Source of the DNA: Lachnospiraceae bacterium
GTDB taxonomy: Bacteria; Bacillota; Clostridia; Lachnospirales; Lachnospiraceae
DNA: 64,000 bases
NCBI GenBank assembly: GCA_011959285.1
Contig: BLLW01000014.1
Coordinates: 1 to 64,000 of the forward strand
Direction of reading: 5' to 3'
The position numbers and the translations under genes were made by a program. Shown here one piece after another: positions 44,036 to 52,923 of the stretch. The notes below the pieces were generated by a model, which saw nothing but the letters and a program-made list of their open reading frames with translations, was not told where the DNA came from and made no database searches. Numbering within the stretch: position 1 is the first letter of the stretch; each line of letters opens with the position of its first letter.

Positions 44036-44422
44036 TTATTTCTCTTTCAGCATATTGACACCTGCAATGCGGATATCTACATCTGAAACCTCAAGACCTG
44101 TCATGCTCTCTATTGTTGATTTCACCCTGTCCTGGACCCTCTGGGAAACCGCTGGAATGTTATGTCCATATTCAACGATCAGTGCTAATTCCGCTCTTAC
44201 ACGCTTTCCAAGCACCTCCACTTTCACACCTTTTGCAAGATTTTTAACGCCCATTTTGCTCATAAGATCGTTTGTAATATTACCCGCCATGGCGGCAACG
44301 CCTTCCACTTCCGTTGCAGCAAGACCTGCAATCATTGCCACTACATCATCGGCAATCTTTACTGTACCAAGGTCCTCATCTTCCTGTAACACATAGGTGT
44401 TCTGTTCAAAAGTTTTCTCCAT
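44036..44422 (-). CDS. Asp23/Gls24-family envelope stress protein (YqhY-like)
   Basis: The 128-residue protein has the family core: [27 protein letters not shown], then [33 protein letters not shown] and [13 protein letters not shown]. In Bacillus the counterpart upstream of nusB is YqhY, linked to acetyl-CoA carboxylase; in other Firmicutes Asp23 proteins are membrane-peripheral stress proteins. The ATG at 44422 follows gaaagga; upstream residues are not conserved. Function here is not defined. Confidence 0.9.
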   Translation of the reverse strand: MEKTFEQNTYVLQEDEDLGTVKIADDVVAMIAGLAATEVEGVAAMAGNITNDLMSKMGVKNLAKGVKVEVLGKRVRAELALIVEYGHNIPAVSQRVQDRVKSTIESMTGLEVSDVDIRIAGVNMLKEK

Positions 44423-44525
44423 AAATAACGTTCCTTTCTCTCCATTTATTGCAAGCCTGTTATTGTTTATCATACCAAAAATTCGGCTTTTTGCATAGCC
44501 CGTAAAAATAAAATGCTCATTTTCC

Positions 44526-45770
44526 CTACAACCAGAAGCTTAGACTTAACTGCTCCTTATTTTCTGCATAAGACACGGTTCCCTCCTGGGTACTTAAATA
44601 GCCGAATATTCCCTGCTCCTCTATCAAATGCCCGATCATTTCTTCGTAAACAGCCTCGTCTGCACATTTGAGCGTCACATAAGTGTTTCCCTGCTCATAC
44701 GCCGATGAAAATACATTTTTCAATTTTTCCTCGTCAACTCCAGTAAAATACCGCCCTTCTCTGACATAATAATTAGCATCCATAGAATCACAGATCGGCA
44801 CATCTACTATAGAATCAATGACATGCGTCTTTTCCAGCTGCTCTGTTGTAACACACAGATAATCATAATTAATAGGCGGAATGCTTTCAACCATCTGCTC
44901 ACTGCTTCCTTCCACGATCTGATAAGATGCATCTCCCCATGTAGTATCTACATAATAATAATTTCCATCCAGCCTGACCAGATTCCATGCATGTCCTTCT
45001 CCTTCTGATACTCTTCCCATAATCAGCGCCGCTTCAATCCCTGCCTTCTTAAGCAGGTACTGAGTCGCCTTGGCATATCCCTGACACACACTTTTGCGAG
45101 TAATGAATACAGAACAGATGTTTTGGTTGTCCGGCGCTTCGGCATCATACTCTGTCTGATTGATAATATACTCATAAATATACTTTACTTTTTCATACTG
45201 ATCCAAATCCTCTCCCATCCCGCCGAAACAATCCTGTACATACTGTGAAATCTGCTCTTCCTTGCGCACTGCCTCTTCCTCTGATACATTATAGGTCCCT
45301 GAGAAAGTAATCTTTTTCACCACATCCCCTAAAGTGTATCTGGTAAAGGTATAGCCATCCACATAAAAAATTTCCGGATGATCATTCAGTACACACTGAA
45401 AAACCTTTTCTATTCTGTCTGTTTCTGTACAGGATAAGGCAACACCGTCGCCAAACTCCTGCAGAATCTTTAAGATTTCTGCATAAACGACCTGCTCCTC
45501 CTCACTTAACTTTTCATAATGAAAAAGTCCTGTCTGCTGCTTTCTAATAAAGGCTGCCTCTTCCAACGGAATGCCGGAAATGCTTCCCACCTCGTTTATA
45601 TCAGTTTCCTCTCCAGAAGTGGTCACCGTTGCGCTATTTATCGTTTCCTCTTCCTGGCTGTTTGATTCTGTTCTGCTATTTTCTGGCTTGTCCTGGCTTG
45701 TCAGGCAAGTGCCCCCTGTAAATGCCAGAAAACAAATCAATACCGATAATATGCATCTTTTCATCTTCAT
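44526..45770 (-). CDS. Secreted transglutaminase-like lipoprotein
   Basis: The 414-residue precursor begins with a signal peptide and probable lipobox (GGTC, C22), followed by a Ser/Thr/Glu-rich linker (about 25-62). A transglutaminase-like cysteine-protease fold follows, with the candidate triad C229 ([10 protein letters not shown]), H260 (GEGHAWN) and D275 (VDTTWGD). The C-terminal 100 residues form a separate domain of unknown type. Bacterial proteins of this class are usually wall-associated; the substrate is unknown. Its ATG directly follows the prfC stop, so it is cotranscribed with prfC, an odd partner. Confidence 0.85.
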   Translation of the reverse strand: MKMKRCILSVLICFLAFTGGTCLTSQDKPENSRTESNSQEEETINSATVTTSGEETDINEVGSISGIPLEEAAFIRKQQTGLFHYEKLSEEEQVVYAEILKILQEFGDGVALSCTETDRIEKVFQCVLNDHPEIFYVDGYTFTRYTLGDVVKKITFSGTYNVSEEEAVRKEEQISQYVQDCFGGMGEDLDQYEKVKYIYEYIINQTEYDAEAPDNQNICSVFITRKSVCQGYAKATQYLLKKAGIEAALIMGRVSEGEGHAWNLVRLDGNYYYVDTTWGDASYQIVEGSSEQMVESIPPINYDYLCVTTEQLEKTHVIDSIVDVPICDSMDANYYVREGRYFTGVDEEKLKNVFSSAYEQGNTYVTLKCADEAVYEEMIGHLIEEQGIFGYLSTQEGTVSYAENKEQLSLSFWL

Positions 45771-47363
45771 TTAATCACGTCCAAACTCTGATAATATTAA
45801 TCCTTCGTTTCGATCCAATGTCATTCCTACACTCCATGCATTGATAAATAAGAGAAGGGGATTTCCTTTAAGATCTCTTATTTTTTTCATGTCAGATGTG
45901 CCTACCAGCTTATTTAAATCAATATCTTTATTTTCAATCCACCGGATATGCTCATATGGCAGATTCTCCAGCTTGATTTCCACATTATATTCATTTTCCA
46001 GACGATATTTTAATACATCGAACTGGAGCACGCCTACCACACCTACGATGATTTCCTCCATTCCTGTATTAAATTCCTGAAAAATTTGAATTGCCCCTTC
46101 CTGGGCAATCTGAGTGATTCCTTTTACAAACTGCTTCCGCTTCATCGTGTCCACCTGTCTCACCCTTGCAAAATGCTCCGGCGCAAAGGTGGGAATCCCC
46201 TCGTACTGAAACTGCTCTTTCGGCATACACAGTGTATCTCCGATGGAAAAGATACCGGGGTCAAATACGCCTATGATATCTCCCGCATAGGCTTCCTCCA
46301 AAATCTTTCTTTCACTTGCCATAATCTGCTGAGGCTGGGAAAGACGCATGACCTTGCCCCCCTGTACATGCTTTACTTCCATACTCGCCTCATATTTGCC
46401 AGAACAAATCCTCATGAATGCAATTCTGTCCCTGTGCGCTTTGTTCATATTTGCCTGTATTTTAAATACAAACGCAGAAAATGCCTGTTCTGTAGGCGAT
46501 ACAAGACCAATATCCGCTCTTCTTGAAAGCGGCGTCGTGGTCATCTTCAAAAAATGCTGTAAAAAAAATTCCACGCCAAAATTTGTCAGCGCTGAACCAA
46601 AGAATACCGGTGTAAGCTCCCCTGCACGCACAAGCTCCAAATCAAATTCCGCACTTGCACCGTCTAAAAGCGCTATCTCATCTTCAAGAAGACCTGCTGC
46701 CTCCTCTCCAATCGCCGCGCAGAGCGCCTCTGCGTCCTTTGCCATCACTTCACTTGCCTCTCCTTCCTTGGTTCCCTTCTCCGTGTCGGAGTAAGTGATA
46801 ACGCACTGCCTGTCCCTGTCATAAACCCCTTTAAAATTCTTCCCTGAACCGATCGGCCAGTTTACAGGACAGGTTGCAATTCCCAACTCCTTCTCGATTT
46901 CATCAAGAAGCGTAAAGGTATCATTTGCATCCCTGTCCATCTTATTGATGAACGTAAAAATAGGAATCTTCCTCATAACACATACTTTAAATAATTTGCG
47001 TGTCTGTGCTTCCACACCTTTGGACGCATCAATTACCATTACGGCAGAATCCGCCGCCATTAATGTACGGTAGGTGTCCTCTGAGAAGTCCTGATGCCCC
47101 GGCGTATCCAGAATATTGATACAAAATCCGCCATACTCAAACTGCAGCACGGAAGAAGTAACCGAAATACCTCTTTCCTTCTCAATTTCCATCCAGTCAG
47201 AAACCGCATGCCTTGCCGTAGCTTTTCCTTTCACACTTCCCGCTAAATTAATCGCTCCACCATATAAAAGAAATTTTTCTGTAAGCGTTGTCTTTCCCGC
47301 ATCTGGGTGGGAAATAATTGCAAATGTTCTTCTTCTGTTTATTTCCTGTTCATATTGATTCAC
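45771..47363 (-). CDS. prfC: Peptide chain release factor 3
   Basis: A GTPase that recycles class I release factors after termination. The 530-residue protein has Walker A SHPDAGKTT (18-26), the switch I region ERGISVTSSV, DTPGHQDFSEDT, FINKMDRD and the C-terminal RF3 domain. The start is the GTG at 47363, 8 bases after ggagg; a TTG 5 codons upstream contains that ribosome binding site and so cannot be the start. It lies between the spoIIIA operon and the Asp23-nusB cluster, where Bacillus has accB-accC. Confidence 0.95.
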   Translation of the reverse strand: MNQYEQEINRRRTFAIISHPDAGKTTLTEKFLLYGGAINLAGSVKGKATARHAVSDWMEIEKERGISVTSSVLQFEYGGFCINILDTPGHQDFSEDTYRTLMAADSAVMVIDASKGVEAQTRKLFKVCVMRKIPIFTFINKMDRDANDTFTLLDEIEKELGIATCPVNWPIGSGKNFKGVYDRDRQCVITYSDTEKGTKEGEASEVMAKDAEALCAAIGEEAAGLLEDEIALLDGASAEFDLELVRAGELTPVFFGSALTNFGVEFFLQHFLKMTTTPLSRRADIGLVSPTEQAFSAFVFKIQANMNKAHRDRIAFMRICSGKYEASMEVKHVQGGKVMRLSQPQQIMASERKILEEAYAGDIIGVFDPGIFSIGDTLCMPKEQFQYEGIPTFAPEHFARVRQVDTMKRKQFVKGITQIAQEGAIQIFQEFNTGMEEIIVGVVGVLQFDVLKYRLENEYNVEIKLENLPYEHIRWIENKDIDLNKLVGTSDMKKIRDLKGNPLLLFINAWSVGMTLDRNEGLILSEFGRD

Positions 47364-47419
47364 GTATTTTTCCTCCAACTAATTCTATTGTATCTTAAAA
47401 AACTGATTTTAAAGCTAAT

Positions 47420-47462
47420 GGGAACAGTAATCTGCAGTGTCGTGAGCAGGCCGCCTGTTCCC
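47420..47462. repeat. Structured inverted repeat between prfC and spoIIIAH
   Basis: Arms gggaacag (47420-47427) and ctgttccc (47455-47462) enclose a 27-base loop that itself holds a ctgc/gcag pairing. It lies 55 bases downstream of the spoIIIAH stop and upstream of prfC, so it could be a structured transcript end or part of a leader. No T-run follows. Confidence 0.5.
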
Positions 47463-47517
47463 CGCATTCTCCTGTAATAGAATACCACATTTTTTTAAAT
47501 ATAGCATCTATTTATTC

Positions 47518-48270
47518 TTAGTTGTCCGCTAATGTACTGATAATGATGGAATCCGCCGACACACCGGTTTTACGGATAACGATATCCTCTATCTGTGCAC
47601 GCTGCGCCTCCGTAAGTTCTGCCGCATTTACCACAACGTCAACTGTGCTGTCTGTAATACTTACCACCACATCGTCAAACCCCTTACTTTCCAGCAAAAT
47701 CTCTGCTGCCGTTTCTTTTTCTGCCACATCGGTTATAGCAATCATATTATCAACTGCTTCCTGCTTCTGCTCTTCACTGATATTCACATTATTAATGATT
47801 TCCAGAAGTGTTTCTTTATTCTTGGCCCTGGTCTGTTCTTTTAATAGTCTTGCCCCTGAAAGCGTATTTAAACTTGCAGAAGAGGTAAATACAGCTTCTC
47901 CCGGCGTCTCTCCCTCTGCCAGTTGATTTTCTGTGCTCTGTGCCACATCCACCGGCATATTCTCTGCCATTACCTCATCCATAGTCTCATCAAGATAGTT
48001 TTCCTGCTGAAGCACCACATCCGAATCCAGACTGTCGATTTCACCGTACCCTGCCTGTTCCATATCCTCGTCAGATATTTCAAACAAGGATGCTACATCC
48101 ACATCTGTTTCCGCAACAGACGGTTCATCCGCAACAACAGTATCAGACCCTGCTGTCATAATTTCCTCTTCCGTAATCCTGCTGCCGGCAAAATTCAGGT
48201 ATCCTGCCACTGCAATCATAATTGCCAGCGCTGTGATCATAATCTGATTCTTCTTCACCATATTCTTCAA
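47518..48270 (-). CDS. spoIIIAH: Stage III sporulation protein AH
   Basis: Mother-cell membrane protein that forms the intercellular channel with forespore SpoIIQ. The 250-residue protein has one N-terminal membrane helix (about 10-28), an acidic linker (about 35-125) and the C-terminal ring-building domain (about 150-250) with SESKGFDDVV-like LLESKGFDDVVVSITDSTVDVVV. The probable start is the TTG at 48270 (aggag 8 bases upstream); ATG at 48261 is the alternative. Last gene of the operon. Confidence 0.93.
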   Translation of the reverse strand: MKNMVKKNQIMITALAIMIAVAGYLNFAGSRITEEEIMTAGSDTVVADEPSVAETDVDVASLFEISDEDMEQAGYGEIDSLDSDVVLQQENYLDETMDEVMAENMPVDVAQSTENQLAEGETPGEAVFTSSASLNTLSGARLLKEQTRAKNKETLLEIINNVNISEEQKQEAVDNMIAITDVAEKETAAEILLESKGFDDVVVSITDSTVDVVVNAAELTEAQRAQIEDIVIRKTGVSADSIIISTLADN

Positions 48271-48285
48271 ATCCGTTTCTCCTTC

Positions 48286-48930
48286 TTACTGTGATATCAT
48301 TTTAACTACTTTAATTTTATGTGCATCAATTCCAAATAATGCCTGAATTGCCTCTGTTATATTTTGCACTATTTCAGCATTGCCCCCTCCTTGGGCAGAG
48401 ATTACGACGCCCTCCACCCGGGGCGATAAAATCTTTTTTATATATGGAGTCCCGTTTCCCTGACCTGTGTCCTGATAAATGGTCTCCTCGACGTCATTGA
48501 TATTGGTCGTATTACGGCTGCCGCCAGCAGAATCCACCTCCGTGGACCCTTCCCGGACCGTGTTCACATCCTTTTCTACAACAGCCTCTCCTGAACTTTC
48601 CAAGGTGACCATGACTCTCACCTTCCCTACTCCATCCATGGTACAAAGCAGTTCCTCTAAAGACCTTTCCAGCCGAAAAGCATAAGATAGCAGCGCATCT
48701 TCCTCCTCATATACTTCCTGCTTAGAACCAGCATTCTGAATAAGATCGGCTTGTTGATTTAGTATAGCACTTTCATTGTCCCATTGACTGGACTTTAACT
48801 CCGATTTTTCATTTTTATCGCCCACCGGCCATACAATCACCATAAGCAGAATCCCAATGAGAAGTACAATTAAAAATTGGTCTTTTGCAAATTTTATCTT
48901 AAATTTTTTTTCACAGTTTTTTTCCTGCAT
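48286..48930 (-). CDS. spoIIIAG: Stage III sporulation protein AG
   Basis: Large ring component of the SpoIIIA-SpoIIQ feeding channel. The 214-residue protein has an N-terminal membrane helix (about 18-36), a low-complexity segment, and the ring domain containing LERSLEELLCTMDGVGKVRVMVTLESSGEAVVEKDV and the conserved LSPRVEGVVISAQGGGNAEI. It lies 16 bases before spoIIIAH. Confidence 0.94.
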   Translation of the reverse strand: MQEKNCEKKFKIKFAKDQFLIVLLIGILLMVIVWPVGDKNEKSELKSSQWDNESAILNQQADLIQNAGSKQEVYEEEDALLSYAFRLERSLEELLCTMDGVGKVRVMVTLESSGEAVVEKDVNTVREGSTEVDSAGGSRNTTNINDVEETIYQDTGQGNGTPYIKKILSPRVEGVVISAQGGGNAEIVQNITEAIQALFGIDAHKIKVVKMISQ

Positions 48931-48978
48931 ACAATAACCAAACCCTTCCCGCCTTCGCCGCCGTTCATATGATATCCC

Positions 48979-49536
48979 TTATCGTGCTAAAATGACCCTG
49001 ATTCTGTCGGCGTCTACACCAATACAGTCGCTGTACATGCTTTTTAAGTCTTCTTCTTTCAAATCGGCCTCTTCCTTCCTGCCAAGCTGCACCGGCTCAA
49101 TTCTAATTTCACTATCCGCAGAGGCGCTTTTTCCTGATACAGTTATAATAATTTCTTCATTTCCACTGTATTCTGCTCCTGAATATACTTCTTCCGAAAA
49201 CTGAACGTCTACCACCTCATAATCACCTTCACACTGCACAAGCCTGTTTCTCAACTCCTGTTCAAGGCTTTCATATATTTCCATTTCATTTTCTCCCACG
49301 CTCAGTTTTTCGCTTTGTGCATCTATTGTATCTTCCATCCTCTGTATTCTGCTGCGGATTTCCTGTTGCTTTTCCTCGTCAAGCACAACTGAAAATATTG
49401 GCTCTGTCATGCGCAGAATCATAATGATTCCAACCAATATCCTGACATATTTGGCATAAACCTTTCCCGGAACGAAAAATAAGACTGCCTGTGCTATGAT
49501 GATAAAAATACATATTTCCTTTATTACACCAATCAT
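48979..49536 (-). CDS. spoIIIAF: Stage III sporulation protein AF
   Basis: The 185-residue membrane protein has two N-terminal helices (about 6-24 and 30-48) and a C-terminal ring-like domain (about 90-185) ending in LKSMYSDCIGVDADRIRVIL, which is similar to the SpoIIIAG/AH ring folds. It follows spoIIIAE by 10 bases and precedes spoIIIAG by 49 bases. Confidence 0.92.
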   Translation of the reverse strand: MIGVIKEICIFIIIAQAVLFFVPGKVYAKYVRILVGIIMILRMTEPIFSVVLDEEKQQEIRSRIQRMEDTIDAQSEKLSVGENEMEIYESLEQELRNRLVQCEGDYEVVDVQFSEEVYSGAEYSGNEEIIITVSGKSASADSEIRIEPVQLGRKEEADLKEEDLKSMYSDCIGVDADRIRVILAR

Positions 49537-49545
49537 TTTCCCCTC

Positions 49546-50709
49546 CTAAAATGAAACCGTATAGGACACCACCGCAATCACAATAATAAATAGGATAATT
49601 GAAGTGAACACACATCTTAAAAGCAGAAAACATCCTCCTCCTACTCTGTCTGCACACATTGACACCCGCTTGTCGCTGACGATTCCTGTAATGGCAGCTC
49701 CCAGTTTCACCGCTCCCGTCACCACCAATATCTTTAGCAGTGGCACGAGGCAGGCGCCAAACAATAAAATCAAAAGCAGCACGCCCATGCTGTTCTTGAT
49801 AAGGACTGCCGATCCCAAAACCAGTTCTGTCACTCCTTCCGTTACCCCTCCTATGCCTGGAATTGCTGCAATTGCTTTCCGCATAGCAGAAACCTTAAGA
49901 CCGGAAGCCACCGGCACGATTACCGCCTGTACCAGACTAAGCCCTGTTACCGCCCCCATGGCAACTTTAAGCGAGAAGGAGATTCCTTTTTCGATAAACT
50001 CAAGTAACAGCGCAAGCTTTTCCTCTGTCCACAATCCATTTAAAAGCGCCAGCATAACATAGCTGCAAATAAGCGGCATAAGCACCCCATTTAAAAAGCT
50101 TTCTACCAGATAGGCAACCATCAGCATCAGCTGATAATAATAGACACCCGATGCCGTTCCCTGTGCTGTCCCAACTACAATACTATAAGTTGGAATAAAC
50201 ATTTTTACAAACAGTACAATGCTTTCCATTGTGTCAGAAGCAATTTCAGATACAAAAAGGAAGACCTTTGTCAATATAGCCATTAAAAAAAGATAAAGAA
50301 AATAAAACCCAGCCTGTGCCATCTGCTGCCCTGCAAATAAATCTGAGAACTCAGAAAACAACGCCGAAACCACCCCCAAAACCAGAATATAAAGAAAAAC
50401 CTGTCTTAGCCCTGCCAGTTCTTCCTGCAGGCTATTCTTAATCTGACCGGTGAACATTTTTAAAGCTTCCAGCACCTGACCATTCATGATCATGGAAAGT
50501 AGCTGCTTTGCATCAATCTGTATTCCCGGGAAGAGGCTGTCCATTCCTTCATTAATAGAATCCAAATCACTAGCGGAAAGCCAGTTGTCTATGTAATCAA
50601 ATTCCGATGTCACATCCGTATGCTCACTGGCATTTACCTCCATAGGAAAAAGAATGAATCCTAATATCATTCCCACCCAAATAAGCAGCCCGATTTTGAC
50701 CCTTTTCAT
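49546..50709 (-). CDS. spoIIIAE: Stage III sporulation protein AE
   Basis: Polytopic membrane protein of the channel complex. The 387-residue protein has an N-terminal signal-like segment (IGLLIWVGMILGFILFPMEVNA), then about seven or eight membrane segments with the family-typical FVKMFIPTYSIVVGTAQGTASGVYYYQ and AAIPGIGGVTEGVTELVLGSAVLIKNSMGV. Length matches the family. Confidence 0.94.
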   Translation of the reverse strand: MKRVKIGLLIWVGMILGFILFPMEVNASEHTDVTSEFDYIDNWLSASDLDSINEGMDSLFPGIQIDAKQLLSMIMNGQVLEALKMFTGQIKNSLQEELAGLRQVFLYILVLGVVSALFSEFSDLFAGQQMAQAGFYFLYLFLMAILTKVFLFVSEIASDTMESIVLFVKMFIPTYSIVVGTAQGTASGVYYYQLMLMVAYLVESFLNGVLMPLICSYVMLALLNGLWTEEKLALLLEFIEKGISFSLKVAMGAVTGLSLVQAVIVPVASGLKVSAMRKAIAAIPGIGGVTEGVTELVLGSAVLIKNSMGVLLLILLFGACLVPLLKILVVTGAVKLGAAITGIVSDKRVSMCADRVGGGCFLLLRCVFTSIILFIIVIAVVSYTVSF

Positions 50710-50719
50710 TATTCCTCCC

Positions 50720-51106
50720 TCATCCCGCTATGGCATTGATATTCTCAATGACTGCTGTAAGGACAGGAATCCCCATAAGCAGCACAGACAGCTTGCCGAA
50801 GATCTCTATCTGACCTGCAACTGCTCCGTAGCCGGCATCTTTACAAATGGAAGAACAAAATTCACATACATAGGTTATTCCTACGGCTTTAAATAAAAAG
50901 CCAATATAATCTCCACTTCCACTTAAATAGTTCTGGAGCACTTTTACCCTTCCAAGAAGCGTTTCAAGACCACTTAAGGAAAATGTAAAAATCAGCAGAC
51001 AGATTGCTGCTCCGATATAGATTCCAAATTCTGGCCGGTTAGTCTTGAACTGTAGAGCAAGCATCACTCCTGCCACACCAAACGCTCCAATTTTGACAAT
51101 CTCCAT
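50720..51106 (-). CDS. spoIIIAD: Stage III sporulation protein AD
   Basis: Small membrane protein (128 residues) with about four membrane segments; typical segments are FGVAGVMLALQFKTNRPEFGIYIGAA and GFLFKAVGITYVCEFCSSICKDAGYGAVAGQIE. I choose the ATG at 51106 because ggag lies 6 bases before it; a first ATG (51118) directly abuts an aagga and is less likely. It lies between spoIIIAC and spoIIIAE. Confidence 0.93.
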   Translation of the reverse strand: MEIVKIGAFGVAGVMLALQFKTNRPEFGIYIGAAICLLIFTFSLSGLETLLGRVKVLQNYLSGSGDYIGFLFKAVGITYVCEFCSSICKDAGYGAVAGQIEIFGKLSVLLMGIPVLTAVIENINAIAG

Positions 51107-51126
51107 GATAATCTCCATTCCTTCTG

Positions 51127-51321
51127 CTATAAGCTGAACAAATCCTGTATCATAACGAACAAGTCATAAATATACGGCAGAATCCAAGTGAGCACAAGAA
51201 TTAATCCTGCCAAAGAAATCAAAAAAGCATGTTCTTCCCTTCCACTATGTTTTAAAATCTGACTTAAAATGGTTATTAGAATGCCAACTGCCGCTATCTT
51301 GAAAATCAGACTTATCTCCAT
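51127..51321 (-). CDS. spoIIIAC: Stage III sporulation protein AC
   Basis: A 64-residue membrane protein with two helices (about 3-20 and 33-55), MEISLIFKIAAVGILITIL and AFLISLAGLILVLTWILP. It is the shortest product of the operon and resembles the first half of SpoIIIAD. Confidence 0.92.
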   Translation of the reverse strand: MEISLIFKIAAVGILITILSQILKHSGREEHAFLISLAGLILVLTWILPYIYDLFVMIQDLFSL

Positions 51322-51341
51322 ATTCCCTCCATGTGATTTTC

Positions 51342-51857
51342 CTACAGAAGCAGAATGGATATCAATACTCCAGCTGCAACTCCAAGACTCATAATCATTT
51401 TATTCTTGCTCTTATGCTCCTTTTCGATTTCCTCAATATGTAGATTAATTTCCCTAAGCAGTTCATCTAATGCCCCCGCCTGCGCATTTTCTTCCATGAA
51501 CCCCAAACTTGCCGGGAAATCCATAATCAGCTTTTTCTCTGTCTTTGTAAGCGGAAGGTCTTCCATGACCTTTCCCATACAGCTTTGCCACGCCGCTGGA
51601 AAGGCTTCCCCTTTTTCACATACCCTCACATCTATTTCTGCAAATGCCTCTCCAAAGGGTTCCCCTCCTTTTTCTGCCAGCCTGCACAGAGTCTCCGGTA
51701 TCGTTGCTTTCTGATAGGAAATATAATATTTCATGGTCTCATAAATACTCTTTATTCTTTTAAGAAGCATAAGACGTCTCGCTCCATCTAGGCATATATT
51801 CCATGCGAAACCAGCACATCCAATGACTGCAAGTATGCATCCTGTTAGGCGGAACAT
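51342..51857 (-). CDS. spoIIIAB: Stage III sporulation protein AB
   Basis: The 171-residue protein resembles type II secretion component GspF: an N-terminal membrane segment (LTGCILAVIGCAGFAWNI), a helical cytoplasmic region including LKRIKSIYETMKYYISYQKATIPETLCRLAEK and MEDLPLTKTEKKLIMDFPASLG, and a C-terminal membrane segment. Its start overlaps the spoIIIAA stop by 13 bases. Confidence 0.93.
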   Translation of the reverse strand: MFRLTGCILAVIGCAGFAWNICLDGARRLMLLKRIKSIYETMKYYISYQKATIPETLCRLAEKGGEPFGEAFAEIDVRVCEKGEAFPAAWQSCMGKVMEDLPLTKTEKKLIMDFPASLGFMEENAQAGALDELLREINLHIEEIEKEHKSKNKMIMSLGVAAGVLISILLL

Positions 51858-52810
51858 TTTTTCGTACCTCTTATGTCCTGCATCCTCTTATGATTCTGGT
51901 CAAACATATCCCGGATTTGGCAGATTCCTTTTTGCTTCTCTAAAAAAAGATATCGCTGAAAAAGAATACCCGCGTATTTCGTATGATTTTGCACATCCTC
52001 CATAGAATCCCCATGCATAGTTGCCACCACACTGCTTCCGCTTTGCAGAACCTGATGCAGCGCCCTTAAATCCTCCTCTCCACCAACTTCATCCACCGCT
52101 ACCACGGCAGGCGCCATAGAGCGCATCAAAAGCATCATCCCCTGCACCTTGGGACTGCCATCCAGCACATCCGTGCGAAACCCCAAATGATTTTGAGGAA
52201 TGCCCATAAAGCTCCCTGCAATTTCCGACCGCTCGTCCACCACCCCTACCTGTCTGCCTGTTCCATAAGCATTTCCCTCCGACACCTGCCTGATAATATC
52301 CCGAAGCAGAGTGGTTTTGCCACATCCTGGAGGCGATATGATGAGTGTATTTAAAAAACGGTTTTCCTTATAAAGATACGGTATGACCGCATCCGCCGCT
52401 CCAATCACCTCATGTGAAATCCTGATGTTCATAAAACGGATATGCGTCATATTTCGTATTATGCCATTTTCATTCAGCACTACCTGTCCCGCCATCCCAA
52501 TGCGGTGTCCTCCCGACACCGTCAAAAATCCCTGCCGTATCTCATTTTCAAAGGCATACATAGAATAGCGGCATATGTTTTTGAGAATCTCTTCTATATC
52601 CCGTTCTGTCATATACCATGCATCCTGCCAATCGCTCCCCACATTCCCCTTTCCGGATAAAAACCGCTCTCCCCCAGCTGTAATGAGTCTGACGGGCTGA
52701 CCTACGCCAAGGCGGATCTCCTGTAGTTTGTCCACATGTAAAAGCGCCTGCTCCCATCTTGGTTTCATAGATTCGGGAAATATCCTTATGATTTCTTCTC
52801 TCTTTGTCAT
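51845..52810 (-). CDS. spoIIIAA: Stage III sporulation protein AA (ATPase)
   Basis: A secretion-type ATPase, similar to GspE/VirB11, thought to power the channel. The 321-residue protein has Walker A PPGCGKTT (160-167), VGVVDERSEIAGS (Walker B-like/ DER motif), and VVATMHGDSMEDV near residue 270. The ATG at 52810 follows agagg at 8 bases; a GTG at 52819 is a weaker choice. It is the first gene of the eight-gene spoIIIA operon, with a possible sigma-E promoter at 52830-52858. Confidence 0.95.
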   Translation of the reverse strand: MTKREEIIRIFPESMKPRWEQALLHVDKLQEIRLGVGQPVRLITAGGERFLSGKGNVGSDWQDAWYMTERDIEEILKNICRYSMYAFENEIRQGFLTVSGGHRIGMAGQVVLNENGIIRNMTHIRFMNIRISHEVIGAADAVIPYLYKENRFLNTLIISPPGCGKTTLLRDIIRQVSEGNAYGTGRQVGVVDERSEIAGSFMGIPQNHLGFRTDVLDGSPKVQGMMLLMRSMAPAVVAVDEVGGEEDLRALHQVLQSGSSVVATMHGDSMEDVQNHTKYAGILFQRYLFLEKQKGICQIRDMFDQNHKRMQDIRGTKKCSA

Positions 52811-52829
52811 TGCATTCACCTCTTATCCC

Positions 52830-52858
52830 AATATATGACGATTTGTCCAAGTTATGCC
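52830..52858 (-). promoter_or_regulatory. Possible sigma-E-type promoter of spoIIIA
   Basis: On the minus strand GGCATAAC, 13 bases, CATATATT, loosely like the sigma-E pattern (ATA-type -35, CATACANT-type -10). The Bacillus operon is sigma-E dependent. The match is weak. Confidence 0.35.
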
Positions 52859-52859
52859 A

Positions 52860-52895
52860 AAAACCGGAATCTCCTGTTAAGGAAATTCCGGTTTT
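52860..52895 (-). terminator. Terminator downstream of pnp
   Basis: Arms aaaaccggaat and attccggtttt are perfect complements, the stem is followed by TTTTT on the minus strand. It separates pnp from spoIIIA. Confidence 0.85.
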
Positions 52896-52923
52896 CACCT
52901 TTATCAATATGAATATACACACA

